Positions 1 to 11,085 of a DNA stretch of 64,000 nt are shown in pieces. The notes beneath the pieces were generated by a model that was not told where the DNA came from, made no database searches, and saw nothing but the letters and a program-made list of their open reading frames with translations. Origin of the DNA: Astragalus membranaceus (lineage: Eukaryota > Streptophyta > Magnoliopsida > Fabales > Fabaceae). The stretch spans positions 128,658,371 through 128,722,370 of the forward strand of contig CM076848.1 of NCBI GenBank assembly GCA_039519185.1. Reading direction: 5' to 3'. A program made the position numbers and the translations under genes. The first letter of the stretch is position 1; every line of letters begins with the position of its first letter.

Positions 1-168
1 ACCGAAAGGGAACCTCTAACTAAATGTGTGGTTTTAACATTTGATTTGAAGAATATCTAGGTTTGCCTATTTATTTGAAGAATGAATGGGAAAACTTAAC
101 AAAAATTTTATTTTTGGCGAGAAAGGGGAAAAAAAGGTTTTTTAGAAAAAGTGCTTGACGGGACATGG

Positions 169-706
169 CCCGCTCCTACGTATCTCCCGGTGCGATGGAG
201 AATTCAAAGCTACGTAGTTCTTGGTTGTCTTTTTGAAAAGTTTTTGTTTTTTTATCTTTTTTGGTGAGTTTTTGTAAATAGGACGAGCATTAGTGAATGA
301 TTAAACTAGCAGAGGCTATGATGAATCACTACTAAATACTCAAAAAAAAAGAGTTGTACTGCTAGTCAAACGAACAAAGGTTCTGATGGACTATTGATAA
401 CAATTCATTTTTATTATCTTTTTTGAAAGTGATTTTCGAAAGAGAATGATTTGCACGATGATCAAACTAACAAAGGTTATGATGGATCATCGTTTATTAT
501 TCTTATGAGAAAAGGACATTGCCACTAACAGCTAAACGAACAAAGGCTCTGATGAGCTACTAGCAACAATGGGTTTGAAAATGATTCTTTTTGTTTGTTT
601 TATGAAAATGATTTGTTTATGGTTGCGAAAAGGATTTTTATTCGTTGCGTTTGACGAGAACGTGACTCGCTCCTACGTATCCCAAATGGGAATCAAAGCA
701 ACGTAG
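169..706 (-). repeat. Ogre LTR hairpin boxes and stem-loop repeats (minus-strand copy)
   Basis: Two copies of the CTACGT...ACGTAG hairpin box (169-221 and 662-706) flank stem-loop repeats whose loops read, on the minus strand, CATAACCTTTGTTAGT or CAGAACCTTTGTTCGT. The same order is seen in the intact LTR at 19033-19641. Confidence 0.7.
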
Positions 707-1854
707 TTCTAATGAAAATGTTTTTGAAGGGGTTTGAAAGTGGAAGAGCTTTCATAACGATCAAGCAAGCAAAGGCTTTGAGCGATCATTACTAATAACC
801 CTTGATGGCGTTCATGACATTCAAACAAGCCAAGGCTTTGAGTGATAGTCACTAATAACTCGCATTAATTGGAAAAGAGTTTGAAAGATTTTTGGAAAAA
901 AAGGGTGAAGTTATTATCAATGATTGGTTACAAAGTTCAAACACATTCAATAATCACGGAATCATGCATATGTTGAACATTAATCGAAACTAAACATGCC
1001 AATATGATCAAAAGACCCACTTATCAGGGATGCAAGGTAAAGTTCTCAAAGCAAGTATGTGTGTGTGTAGGAAGGAGTGTATTTACCCTAATGACTCTAT
1101 GCTACAACAGGCATGTAGACTTACGTCTTCATTAGGAGGTCATACACATGGATGGAATGGCATATTGAATCAAGACATTTAAAATGCATCAAAAACAAGC
1201 AAGCAATTGATCATAGGCATAGAATGATCTTAATTAAACTAAGAAACATATGAGCAACGATTTCTCAATAACATGAACAAAAGGGGAAATTACATCAAGG
1301 CTAAGGTAAGCCTATCCTTTGCATTCATGAATAAGTGCCCAAAGGCTAGTAACACAATCAAAGAGGAGGGAGCATCAAGGTTTTGGGTAACCTATCCTTT
1401 GCAATACCCCATGGACCTTAAACCATAAACCTGACTATCTCATCTATTATTCATCAAGAAGTTAAAAGGGGGAGGTTGAATCATCTAAAACCATCTTCAC
1501 CACTTAGAACATGATGCACTAGGCATAAGTGGGAATCATATGATTCATCATCAACAATGGACAATAATATACAAGAACAAGTAAATAAACACTAAAGCTA
1601 AGTTAAATCACATAGGGCAATTTTGGCACGGATCACAATAATTAAATAATAACAAATGTAAAGACAGAAATACCTCTAATGAAGGCAGATATTACAACTT
1701 GAAGAATGCAACCCCAACTAACTCTTAGCAAAAGATCAGCTCGGACGGACCGACAGTGCGTGACGAGTAGAAGTAGAAGCGTGAAGAGTTTTTCTCAAGC
1801 AGGTTTGCTCTGATTTCGTGAATGTGGGTTCCTCCTCTGGTTTGAAAATGAGAG

Positions 1855-1867
1855 CCCTATTTATAGG
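1855..1867 (-). promoter_or_regulatory. LTR TATA box
   Basis: The minus strand reads CCTATAAATAGGG. The same CTATAAATA core occurs in the other Ogre LTRs at 13730 and 17267, which supports it as the U3/R promoter. The palindrome array lies immediately upstream in the direction of transcription. Confidence 0.65.
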
Positions 1868-1898
1868 AAATTAGATTTGATCTATTTTAGGAAACATG

Positions 1899-2221
1899 AT
1901 AATCGATTATGTTGGAAATAACTCGTGAGATGTAATCGATTATTGGCTAATTGATTTTCAAGTAGATAATCGATTATATGGCATATATAATCGATTAGGT
2001 ACTTACCATATTTAGTGAAAACTTTCCATTTATGTTCATAATCGATTATGGACCTTAGTGAAAACATGAGATAATCGATTATGCTCCTGAATTGTTTCAG
2101 AGTAGATAATCGATTATGCTCCTTGTATAATCGATTATAAGCTTTCCAAAAATGTTGATACTTACCAAAAATAGTTGATAATCGATTATAGGCTTAGTTA
2201 AAAAATAGGTTAATCGATTAT
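1899..2221 (-). repeat. array of ten ATAATCGATTAT palindromes in LTR U3
   Basis: Full or near-full copies of the 12-bp palindrome ATAATCGATTAT start at 1899, 1933, 1966, 1987, 2038, 2071, 2106, 2127, 2178 and 2211. The spacer sequences are mostly unrelated, so this is clustering of a short motif and not a simple tandem repeat. The core is two inverted TAAT motifs two bases apart, the geometry of paired homeodomain sites. A regulatory role is inference. Confidence 0.8.
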
Positions 2222-2762
2222 GCACTTGTATTTTAGTTGGAAAACTTGTTTTAGGTTTTTTCAAAAATGCTTCTTGTGATTTGTATATGTATGCATGCAT
2301 TTTGAAAACCGCGGGACTTGAGATATGAGCTGACCTTATGTAAGAGCTTACATAAATCCTAAGACTCACCCAAACCCTAATTCTACCCTTAATTTTAAGG
2401 ACTACCCTTAAAATTCTTCAATCTTCTTTTGTTGGGCTCGCTTTGTCTTGGATAGTGATTTGGATGTTTTTGACACTTTCATCACCTTTTGCCATCAACT
2501 TTGGCATTTTTACTTGATAGAGTAAAATGTACTTTTTGTGGATGTGTATTTTTGGCGAGAAAATCATCCTGTTGTGAAAAATGATCAAAATGCCCTCTTT
2601 GACCCTAAAACCCTAATTTCCCCAAAAAGTGCATTCTAACCCTAAAAATGATTTCAAAAACTTTGGAGCGGTTTCTAGGACTCAAAATGCAAAGCATAAA
2701 TTATTTTTTTTTTGTGGAAAATTAGGGTTTGGACCTAAGCCGGACAAAATTGGGGTATGACA

Positions 2763-2780
2763 GCTGTCCCTCTTTGTCTG
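2763..2780 (-). other. polypurine tract of the minus-strand Ogre-like element
   Basis: On the minus strand a purine-rich stretch ending AGAGGGACAGC directly precedes the LTR start TGTCATAC. The intact element has the equivalent at 40800-40817. Confidence 0.6.
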
Positions 2781-2983
2781 AATTTTAACGAGGAATATGA
2801 ATTGGCCGAAACATATTCCAAGGCAAAATGAAGATAAAGAATTCAGAAATTATACCGATTTTGTCTACTTGGGGAAACCCGAATTTTCCTCTTTTTCTTT
2901 TTCTATTTTTTTTGAATAGATGGGCTTGAGAAGAAACGGGGAACGGTCAACACTTGGCGCATTAACCGAGAGAGAAAATGACA

Positions 2984-3155
2984 GACCACTCGGGATCTGA
3001 AGGAGCACTAAGGCTCTGAAGGACCACTCAGGGTCTGAAGGAGCACTAAGGCTCTGAAGGACCACTCAGGGTCTGAAGGAGCACTAAGGCTCTGAAGGAC
3101 CACTTAGGGTCTGAATGAGCACTAAGGCTCTGAAGGACCACCCAGGGTCTGGAAG
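2984..3155 (-). repeat. 38-bp tandem repeat in Ogre 3' non-coding region
   Basis: Four complete 38-bp units start at 2984, 3022, 3060 and 3098, with a partial fifth at 3136. Each carries the words GAAGGAGCACTAAGG and CTGAAGGACCACT. Derived half-units continue to about 3420. It lies between the integrase end and the LTR and is not coding. Confidence 0.85.
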
Positions 3156-4408
3156 GCTGCTTAGGCCTTAATTGAAGGACCATCGTGGTCTGAAGGAGCG
3201 CTACTAGCTATGGTACTAGTAAAACGGTCTGAGGGGGCCTTTGTATTCGAGCGGCCATGATGGGTCAAGATCAGATCCGGAACTGATATGTTGACCATGA
3301 AGGACGCCCACTGTGTCTTAGGCTGACACAACTAGTCTGAAGGACCACTCGGGGTCTGAAGGACTTACCCGCAGCTTGAATATGAGGTGAAGTCTGCTTT
3401 TGAAGGGACACTTGGGTCCTGAAGGGATTCGCAAATCCTGTTGATTGATTGATTGAAATGTTCAATGCTGCCGCACTGAATTGATGTACCTGCATACGTC
3501 AGTTGATGCAAGGAATAGTGCATGGAGTATGGGTGCATGTTATGCAAGGGCATGTTATGCATGTGCATGCAATGCTATGATTTTGGTGTGATGATGAATG
3601 TGGTGAAATGCTATTCCTGATTCTTCATCTCTTTTGTCAGCTTTCTCCTTTCTGACTGTTTGCTTTTCTTGGTTTTTTCTTTGACCAACTTTCTTTTTTT
3701 TCTGATCGTTTGTTTTTTCTTTTGCTCTTTTGCTCTATTGGCTTATTCCTTTTGCTGGTTCGACCAACCCGCGACAAGACTGAGGGACCGATTAGACTGT
3801 GGTGGCGTATAAGCCCAGTGCCGATTGTCTTGTGATCTGCCATCTGAAATGGCCTATGAGTGCAATTATTTCCTCGTAAGCTTAATTCGCTCTGAGAAGT
3901 TGCTTCCTTCTCATGACTTTTAGAAATTTCGCAATGATTGTGATGCTCTATGATTTATGCACATGTTTTACAGGTCAGTGTTACCATCATCATAAAACAT
4001 TTATTTGAGCAGAAAAAGCAGGGAAATAGAAAAACAAACAGACATGAGAAAGATTGAACTTTATTGATGTAGAAATCGGTCGCACAAGAAGTTACGCCAA
4101 CTGTTCAATACATTTGAAAGTTTAAACTACAAAAAGACACGAAAAAGAGAGAAGCTGATTTCTAACTGTCCGTCTCTGTGGAACAGTGCTAAACATTTAT
4201 GTCCTTGACCTTGATCACCTCCTCATCCAAGTTTTCAGGGGAGTTGTATGCCTTTCTTTACTTTTCATGCCCAAGCTTTCCGACCATAATTTTTGCCTTT
4301 TCAATCCACCGGGTCGCTCTGATTTTGCCTAGGCCGCCCTTTGCGAGTTTTCAACCTAGCGAGCTAATTCTTACTTGGCTTGCCTTTCTCTTTTTTCGTC
4401 TATTTCTT

Positions 4409-4715
4409 TCAGGCATAATACTTCTTCACTTGATCGGAATTGACGGGGTTCCTTAAATCTTCTCCGTCCATGTTCGTGAGTATCAGCGCTCCTCCGGAGA
4501 AAGCTTTCTTGACTATGTACGGGCCCTCATAGGTGGGAGTCCATTTTCCACGGGGATCACTTTGAATAGGCAGGATCTTCTTGAGCACTAGGTCTCCCTC
4601 ATTGAATCCTCGGGGGCGAACTTTCTTGTCGAAAGCGGTTTTCATCCTTTGCTGGTATAGCTGCCCATGACACAAAGCTGTGATTCTCTTCTCCTCAATG
4701 AGATTTAGCTGATCT
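4409..4715 (-). pseudogene. integrase C-terminal fragment (Ogre pol)
   Basis: The minus strand encodes the last ~100 residues of an Ogre/Tat integrase: a DQLNLIEEK segment, the basic FDKKVRPR stretch, GDLVLKKILP, the GKWTPTYEGPY motif typical of gypsy integrase C-terminal domains, and the terminal KKYYA followed by a stop. It is nearly identical to the tail of the intact pol at 38756-39064. Upstream, the frame continues into unrelated sequence, so the HHCC and DDE parts are missing. It is a truncated, non-functional remnant that marks the 5' break of this element. Confidence 0.9.
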
Positions 4716-5040
4716 AGGCGAGATATATTTAGTTCATAACTGTGCTGAGTCAGCAACACAGCTCCCCCACGTGTTCTGTTGTATTCTTCTGTCATGACTT
4801 ACGAAGTTGCTAACAGCAACTCAAAACTGAACTGTCGTGCAGTTCACACGCCCAGTTAGTTAGAAGTTGTTAAGCTCACTACCACAGTACAACTGCTATA
4901 TAAAGAAGTTCAATGTACAAACAGAAATTAATCAATTCATTTCTACAGTTTACTGAACTCTTCTCTCTCAATGTCTTTACTTTTCTCTGCATTTCTCTTT
5001 TACTAAAATGGGCACAAATTGATCAGGATGATAATATGAA
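4716..5040 (+). repeat. unassigned sequence, possibly an LTR fragment
   Basis: The stretch between the broken Ogre and the TAF6 pseudogene has no coding potential. It contains a TATA-like CTATATAAAG at 4896 followed by a pyrimidine-rich stretch, which resembles the U3/R part of a copia LTR on the plus strand. I cannot find matching ends, so this is a weak call. Confidence 0.3.
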
Positions 5041-5067
5041 CAATGTAATAAGGTTAATCCCAATGGA

Positions 5068-6155
5068 CTAAGAAAGTAAGTTCAGATTGATTGCACTTAA
5101 ATCTAGAGAAACACCTTCAACCGGAGTATTTTCAGGAATTGCAGGTTGTACACCTTCAATAGCCAACAAGTGATTGGTAATTGATGTATCAAGTGGTGCT
5201 TTTGGTAAAGGAGCTTCAACCAGCTATTTCAGTCATGAAAAATAAAGTGACAATACCATATCAGAAGCAAATCTTCAACTACTTTCATTAGAACAAAAGT
5301 CTTGATGTACCTACAAAGTTCTTACATCTTTCATATCCACATCTTGGTCATCAATGTAGAACAAATCCTTGTGCCCACCAGATCTTTTGAACCGCAGAGG
5401 ATCATTAGACGTGAAACTATACATCGGCTGATACATAAATTCAAACATAAGAAAAATGAAAACAAAAACAATACAATCAAAGATAAAAACGATAACAAGC
5501 CGATTTGGTGCCAAACTTTCTCAAGCTGTAAGAATAAACACAATTCAACCAGAACAGAAAAATTGATGCCACCTTGAAAAACACTCCCATAAGATTCCAC
5601 AGCTTTTAAAACTACAACATAATCATACTCAAATACACATCAAAGTTAGGGCGTGTTTGAATACAGGATCTTGGAGGGGAGAGCTTTTTCTTTTGATTCG
5701 GTCTAAAAGATATTATTCTTTCGATTTTTTTTTATTTTTTTAACATCCCAAATACACATCAACTATAGACTTAGTACTCAGAAACGCTCGGTTCAAACAT
5801 ATCCACGCAAACACGAGAAACGTAAGGCAAGTTACCTCAATATTTCTCAATGCAAGTGCAGTATCGACATCATCAGCAGTGCGAAAAGTTCTCATTGAAT
5901 GGCGCATACATTTTATCAACTCCTATACAATTCAGAACAAAACATTGAATTGCATAACAAAAATTGAAAATTGGGGAAAGGGGGTGTAAGAAGAATGTTA
6001 TAGGGTTGCAAATAGAGGATAGTGATAAATATCTACCTGCATAATTTCGCGAATGCGATACTCGAGATCGGGAGCGAGAGCAACATGGGGGACAAGTTGG
6101 TGATACCAAGGCTCTGTGCAATAACTTCAATTATTTCCTTTGGAACCATACTCAT
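5068..6155 (-). pseudogene. TAF6: TAF6 (TFIID subunit 6) gene fragment, broken
   Basis: Four minus-strand exons with good splice borders resemble plant TAF6, the histone-fold subunit of TFIID that pairs with TAF9 in Pol II pre-initiation complexes. Exon 1 (6155-6037) starts MSMVPKEIIEVIAQSLG and ends EYRIREIMQ. Exon 2 (5922-5836) reads KCMRHSMRTF...ADDVDTALALRNIE, the end of the histone fold. Exon 3 (5427-5336) contains PLRFKRSGGHKDLFYIDD. Exon 4 (about 5223-5068) contains AIEGVQPAIPEN and then stops. Exon 1 needs a one-base frame change near 6080 to go from GITNLS into VALAPDLEYR. The large C-terminal HEAT region is missing. The identification is from remembered family motifs. It cannot make a working TAF6. 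Confidence 0.85.
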
Positions 6156-6470
6156 ATTGCTTTCAATCTTCACAAGCAATTGAACTGAATCGAATCAATT
6201 TAGGGTTTAAACTTTAAAGGGCATAGTAACAATTCGCGGCACAAGCCACAAGGGTTTGATGTTTGAATTGAATTAGGTTTAGGATTGAATTGAAGGATTG
6301 CGCGTGATTGTTAATTTACCATAACCTTAGTCTTACTAGGTTTTCCTACGTCAAGAATGGAAAACTGAACTGATGCTTATGTCTTTTTCTTGACAAAAAG
6401 TGATGCTAATGTTAAAAGTGATGGTTTTTTTTTCCGACAATATAACTTCTTCATATGCTAATATTTTTTT

Positions 6471-6905
6471 GTGGGTAAAATATGTTTTTGTCCCTACATT
6501 AACAAAATAGGTGTTTTGGTCCCCATTTTATTTTCCTATTTTTATTATTAATCTCTGGCATTAAATTATGCTGACTGGACACGCCACCTGGACATTTTAA
6601 TTGATGTGATGTCCACATGGCATGACAACTCTTTTTTTTTATTAGCAACAAATCATCTGGAGTCTCCATTCTTCCTGCGTTCCAATCTTCCATCTTCCAA
6701 CGTTCAATCTCTCTTCTTATCTTCCACATCTTAGCGTTCTATCTCTCTTCTCATCCTCAGAATTTCCATTTCCATTCATTCTCTAAAACACCAACAATCA
6801 TCTAAAGATCCCTAAAAACGAAGCTCCCACTTGCGACATCGAAGCCATCAAAAGTAAAAACCCTAAAAAGAATTGCAGAGCACCTTATTCAATCTCTTCT
6901 CGTTG

Positions 6906-6941
<36 letters not shown>

Positions 6942-7577
6942 ATGGCTTTCCCTCTTCCTCTGTTCTGGAATATCCTTTCTCATTATGCATCTTCTCGCAA
7001 ATCATCTATCCCTATCATGTTTTCTCTACCTTCGTAAATCATCTCTTCATCTCTCTCCCTTTAATTTGCGCTACCAGGAACCCTAATCCCCAATTTTCAA
7101 TTTATCGATTTGGGTTTGTGGTTGGTGGCAACAAATTGTGGGTTTAAAAGGAACATCATTGTGGTTTTGAGGGTGGTGGGCTGGTGGCAACAGAGATTCA
7201 TGGCAGGACTGTTTTAGGTGGTGTTGACGGTGGGGAGAGTGGGAAGAAGAAGGAAGAAGAACGGTCTATGCGTGTGTTGCAGCAGAGGGAAGAAGAAGAA
7301 CGTTTTTTCTGGAAAAAAACGAACAAATTTATTAAAACAAAAAAGATTGGTAAAAAGAAAAACAAGCCACATAGATAACTTAATTGTGCCACGTAGATTT
7401 AAAAGAGCCACCTGTAAATGACAACTCAAAAACGTTAGTCTAGCCAGCATGATTTAATGCTAATGACTAATAATGAAAACGACAATATTAGATGGGGACC
7501 AAAATGCCTATATCGTTAATGTATGGACTAAACTTAAAAGGACCCAATTTTGTTGGGACCAAAAACATATTTTACCC
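6471..7577. mobile_element. non-autonomous Mutator-like element, copy A
   Basis: Long imperfect terminal inverted repeats of roughly 110 bases start GTGGGTAAAATATG and end TTTTACCC. They are flanked by a 9-bp direct repeat, TATTTTTTT, at 6462-6470 and 7578-7586, the length expected for Mutator-like insertions. The interior has a (CT)n run (6910-6938) and G/A-rich sequence with no recognisable transposase. The same insertion, with the same flanks, is present in the duplicated block at 44927-46049, so it predates that duplication. Confidence 0.85.
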
Positions 7578-7609
7578 TATTTTTTTATAAACCGGATATG
7601 CTCTACGCG

Positions 7610-7740
7610 CAACTACAAAGACTAATCTCTCTAGCTGGGTAGGTTGCTACATGCCTAAGGCAGGATTCAAACTCAGGACCTTGGTTAAGCTGAAAGAGAC
7701 TCTCAACTATCTCATCCAAATGCTTTTGGGTTTCAGATGC
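7610..7740 (-). repeat. tRNA-derived SINE-like fragment
   Basis: On the minus strand this reads like a degraded tRNA-derived SINE head: a GATGAGATAGTTGAGAG segment followed about 45 bases later by a B-box-like GAGTTTGAATCCTG. A paralogue lies at 46065-46150. No poly-A tail or target duplication can be fixed. Confidence 0.45.
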
Positions 7741-8477
7741 GAATATTTGTTTTGAAGAATTAATGTGTTTTTCTTGTCGCCAAGAGGTTAGTTGATTTTA
7801 AATAAGCTATTGGGGAACGCTATTTGGTACGAAACTTTCCCTACAAATTGTAAGAATTGCACATGGTAAACTTGGTTTTTTTATAACAATACATCATCAT
7901 TGCTGTGAATGCATTAAACATGTGTACTTTTCTTTTCGTAACAACAAACAATTTTCTAAGCTATTTGCAAGTGTTCAACACAACTAGTTTATTGTGTTTT
8001 TCACTAGTTTATAGTATTTTTTGAAACGCTATTTGAAGTAGAGTTTTAAGTAGCGTTTGAGTTTATAGCTTATAGCGTTTCAGTTTTTCTCTTACTTTTA
8101 CCATGATACTTTTTTTAAATTCTTGATCTATCCTCTATTAAATGAATATTCTCTCTTCTTTTCAAATATTAATTACAAATGTTTATTTATGTTATATTAT
8201 ATTTAAAAGTTAGTCCAAACATTTTAAATTCAATTCGCTAGCTTATCCGCTATCAACTCTAGTCGGTTGTGGCGTCTTCAAGACTTATCAATTAGTTCTC
8301 CATCCCTAAATGCTTTGCCTCTTTTTCGGGTAAATAATATCCTGAAGAATGGTTTCCCTCACACATGTCATGTCTCATGACTTGATGTTGTTTAGACATT
8401 GACTCTTGCAACCCTTGGATCTATTGAGGTAATGATGTCATCTATTTTGTTAACTAGTTTTTGATTTAATAATTTTT
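7741..8477. other. non-coding remnant, repeated downstream
   Basis: No gene is visible. Bases from about 8009 to 8477 reappear at 10580-11045 and 46430-46830, so this is shared repeat sequence, probably degenerate internal sequence of the Athila element whose gag follows. Confidence 0.5.
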
Positions 8478-8710
8478 TCAATGCCAATATTGCATCATTA
8501 GAGCCCAACTCAATGACACCTCTTTGAGATTGAGAACCTCTAATATGCTAACTTGGTGGTCATTTGTTGCCATAAACTCAATGATTTGAATTGATTTTGT
8601 GGGAATCTTAGACATCAATGAACCTCCAACTGTGGCATCTAGTAACAACTTGGGTTGTTGTTTTAATCCATTAAGAAAGATGTGAACTTGGGTTTGTTCA
8701 TCAAATCCAT
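8478..8710 (-). pseudogene. Athila-type gag fragment, copy A1
   Basis: The minus strand encodes part of a Ty3-gypsy Athila-like Gag: HGFDEQTQVHIFLNGL, LLLDATVGGSLMSK, then IQIIEFMATNDHQ. These are the usual positions of the retrotransposon gag domain. The fragment is cut at 8710, where the sequence switches to TAF6. Related copies at 11086-11480 and 47480-47940 extend further upstream and include EAWERYKFLLRRCP. It is a relic and not a full gag. Confidence 0.75.
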
Positions 8711-8890
8711 GAAACGTAAGGCAAGTTACCTCAATATTTCTCAATGCAAGTGCAGTATCGACATCATCGACAGTGAGAAAAGTTCTCATTGAATGGCGCA
8801 TACATTTTATCGACTCCTATACAATTCAGAACAAAACATTGAATTGCATAACAAAAATTGAAAATTGGGGAAAGGGGGTGTAAGAAGAAA
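8711..8890 (-). pseudogene. TAF6: second copy of TAF6 exon 2
   Basis: Bases 8711-8888 repeat 5818-5993 almost base for base, including exon 2 (8816-8730) with MRHSMRTF and DDVDTALALRNIE and both splice borders. The left junction shares GAAA between the gag fragment and TAF6, consistent with a microhomology-joined tandem duplication. On the right it runs straight into the Helitron-like insertion. It is an isolated exon. Confidence 0.85.
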
Positions 8891-8896
8891 GTGACA

Positions 8897-10579
8897 TCTA
8901 TACTAATTAAGGATAAAAATGTAATTGACTCACTAAAAAACAAAAACAACTTTTCACTTTCTCCAACATTTTCATTTTATCTTTCTTCTTTTTTCTTCTT
9001 ACACTCTATTTCTTCTTCTTTTTTCTCTTTCTTCCTTCACTCTTTTTACTCATTTTTTACCAATCATTTTCACTTTTTTCTTACACACTCTTTCTTCCTT
9101 TTTTTTTTACTTTACTTTTACTTTTTTCATAAATAATTCGTCTTTTTCTCTTATCACTTCACTTTAGTTTTTTTTAACTAAATTTCTAAATTTATACAAA
9201 CACTACTCTACTAAAATTTTAACTATCACCTTTTTGGAAAAAATTATCACCTTAAGATTTTAATTTTTCTCTCCAAAATATGTTTATACTCTTATTGATA
9301 ATCTACTATCACCTCTTATTGATAATTTACTATCTATCTTTTACTATCTACTATAATCTACTAATAAACTAAAATAATCAATTGAAACTACGAGATAACT
9401 GCAATGATATATAAAAAAATACGGGATTAATATTTGTCATTGATAATTAAAAATTTTGAAGACTATTATAAACCTACTATCTAAAAAACAATAAGAATTA
9501 ATGACTATTAAAACTATTGATTAATATTTAAAACAAACATTTCTTATTGATTATTTACTATCTCTCTTTTACTATCTACTATAATCTACTAATCGACTAA
9601 AATAATCAATTGAAATTACGAGATAATTGCACTGATATATAAAAAAACACGAGATTTATATCTACTATAAATTTATACCAATTAATATTTAAAACAAATA
9701 TTTCTTATTGATAATCTACTATCTAACTTTTACAATCTACTATAATCTACTAATCAACTAAAATAATCAATTGAAACTGAGATAATTGCATTTATATATA
9801 AAAAAAACACGGGATAACTGCAGTGATATATAAAAAAAACACGGGATTAATATTTGCCATTGATAATTATAATTTTTGAAGACTACTATAAACCTACTAT
9901 CTAAAAAAACAAGAAGACTTAATGACTATTTAAACTGATTAATATTTAAAACACACGTGACAAATATTTGTCAATAATACCTAAAAAGGAAAAATAATTG
10001 TCACTGATATATAAAAAAACACGGGATAAATATTTGTTATTGATAATCTACTATCTATCTTTTACTATCTACAATAATCTACTAATCAACTCAAATAATC
10101 AATTGAAACTATGAGATAATTGCACTGATACATAAAAAACACAACAACTGCACTGATATATAAAAAAGTACAGGGATAACTGCAATGATATATATAAAAA
10201 CACGGGATAGTTGCACTAATATATAAAAAAATAAAAAAAACATGGGATAACAACACTGATATATAAAAAAACACTGCACTGATATATAAAAACACACGGG
10301 ATAAATGCACATATTGTTTTTAAATGATACTTTTACATTTTTATTTTTAATACTTATCAATTTTTTATTTGAAACTCCTTTTTTGTCTACTTTAAATATT
10401 TTTTATTTTCACGGGGTAATGTTCAGACTATTCAAATACTGTCTAAATTCATTCATAAAAATAACACGACAGCACCTGTGCGTATGCAAGTCATCATCTA
10501 TATTTTACAATTGATTTTAGATTAATGAGATTTCAAATTAACGTTTCTATTTTAGGTAATCGCACGGGTATAGTACTAG
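8897..10579 (+). mobile_element. Helitron-like non-autonomous element
   Basis: The left end reads TCTATACTAATTAAGG after an A. The right end reads CGCACGGGTATAGTACTAG before a T. A TC start, CTAG end and A/T host dinucleotide are the Helitron signature. No Rep/helicase is encoded. The 3' hairpin normally seen just before CTRR is not clear, and the right flank shares ACTAGT with the sequence at 8006, so part of the boundary could be a deletion join. The interior has many degenerate copies of a word like TGCACTGATATATAAAAAAC followed by ACGGGAT. Confidence 0.6.
9400..10310. repeat. degenerate 30-35 bp repeats within the Helitron-like element
   Basis: The phrase GATATATAAAAAAACACGGGATAA recurs in variants about ten times, densest at 10110-10310, alternating with AATCTACTA..ATCTA repeats. 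It is A/T-rich and non-coding. Apparent reading frames here simply translate the repeat. Confidence 0.65.
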
Positions 10580-11085
10580 TTTATAGTATTTTTGAAACGC
10601 TATTTGAAGTAGAGTTTTAAGTAGCGTTTGAGCTTATAGCTTATAGCGTTTCAGTTTTTCTCTTACTTTTACTGTGATACTTTAATTAAATTCCTGATCT
10701 ATCCTCTATTAAATGAATATTCTCTCTCCTTTTCAAGCATTAATTACAAATGTTCATTTATGTTATTTTATATTTATAAGTTAGTCCAAACATTTTAAAT
10801 TCAATTCGCGAGTTTATCCGCTATCAACTATAGTCGGTTGTGGCGTCTTCAAGACTTATCAAGTAGTTCTCCATCCCTAAATGCTTTGCCTCTTTTTCGG
10901 GTAAACAATATCCTGAAGAATGGTTTCCCTCACACATGTCATGTCTCATGACTTGATGTTGTTTAGACACTGAATCTTGGAACCCTTGGATCTATTGAGG
11001 TAATGATGTCATCTATTTTGTTAACTCTTCAAGTTTTTTATTTAATAATTTTTTCTATGCCAATATTGCATCATTAGAGCCCAAC

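Larger units (their letters stand above)
1..2762 (-). repeat. partial 3' LTR of the minus-strand Ogre-like element
   Basis: The LTR starts (minus strand) at 2762 with TGTCATACCCC, directly next to a purine-rich tract, and is cut by the window edge. It carries a TATA box near 1855-1867, a palindrome array just upstream of it (1899-2221), relatives of the 19-nt-loop hairpins (about 290-860), and two copies of the ACGTAG hairpin box (about 169-221 and 662-706). No coding sequence is credible here. The short reading frames in 1880-2370 only translate the palindrome array. Confidence 0.88.
1..4715 (-). mobile_element. 3' remnant of an Ogre/Tat-type LTR retrotransposon
   Basis: Read on the minus strand, this holds the integrase C-terminus, a 3' non-coding region, a polypurine tract and then an LTR beginning TGTCATACCCC at 2762. 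The LTR runs out of the window at base 1, where the sequence matches the reverse complement of bases near 19767-19780 of the intact Ogre LTR. The 5' end is broken: integrase similarity stops near 4715 and unrelated sequence follows. The same layout and sequence recur at 38760-43423, so the family assignment is firm. The truncation means it cannot move on its own. Confidence 0.9.

Noticed and set aside
1882..2369. Two small minus-strand frames with repeated IIDY
   Set aside because: They only translate the ATAATCGATTAT palindrome array in LTR U3.
2865..3065. Minus-strand frame with SLSAPSDPEW-type repeats
   Set aside because: It is a translation of the 38-bp tandem repeat in the 3' non-coding region.
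5302..5577. Plus-strand frame across TAF6 exon 3
   Set aside because: It is the antisense shadow of the TAF6 exon and adjoining intron.
6471..7577. Pack-MULE with a captured gene
   Set aside because: The interior frames show no recognisable protein, only CT- and GA-rich sequence.
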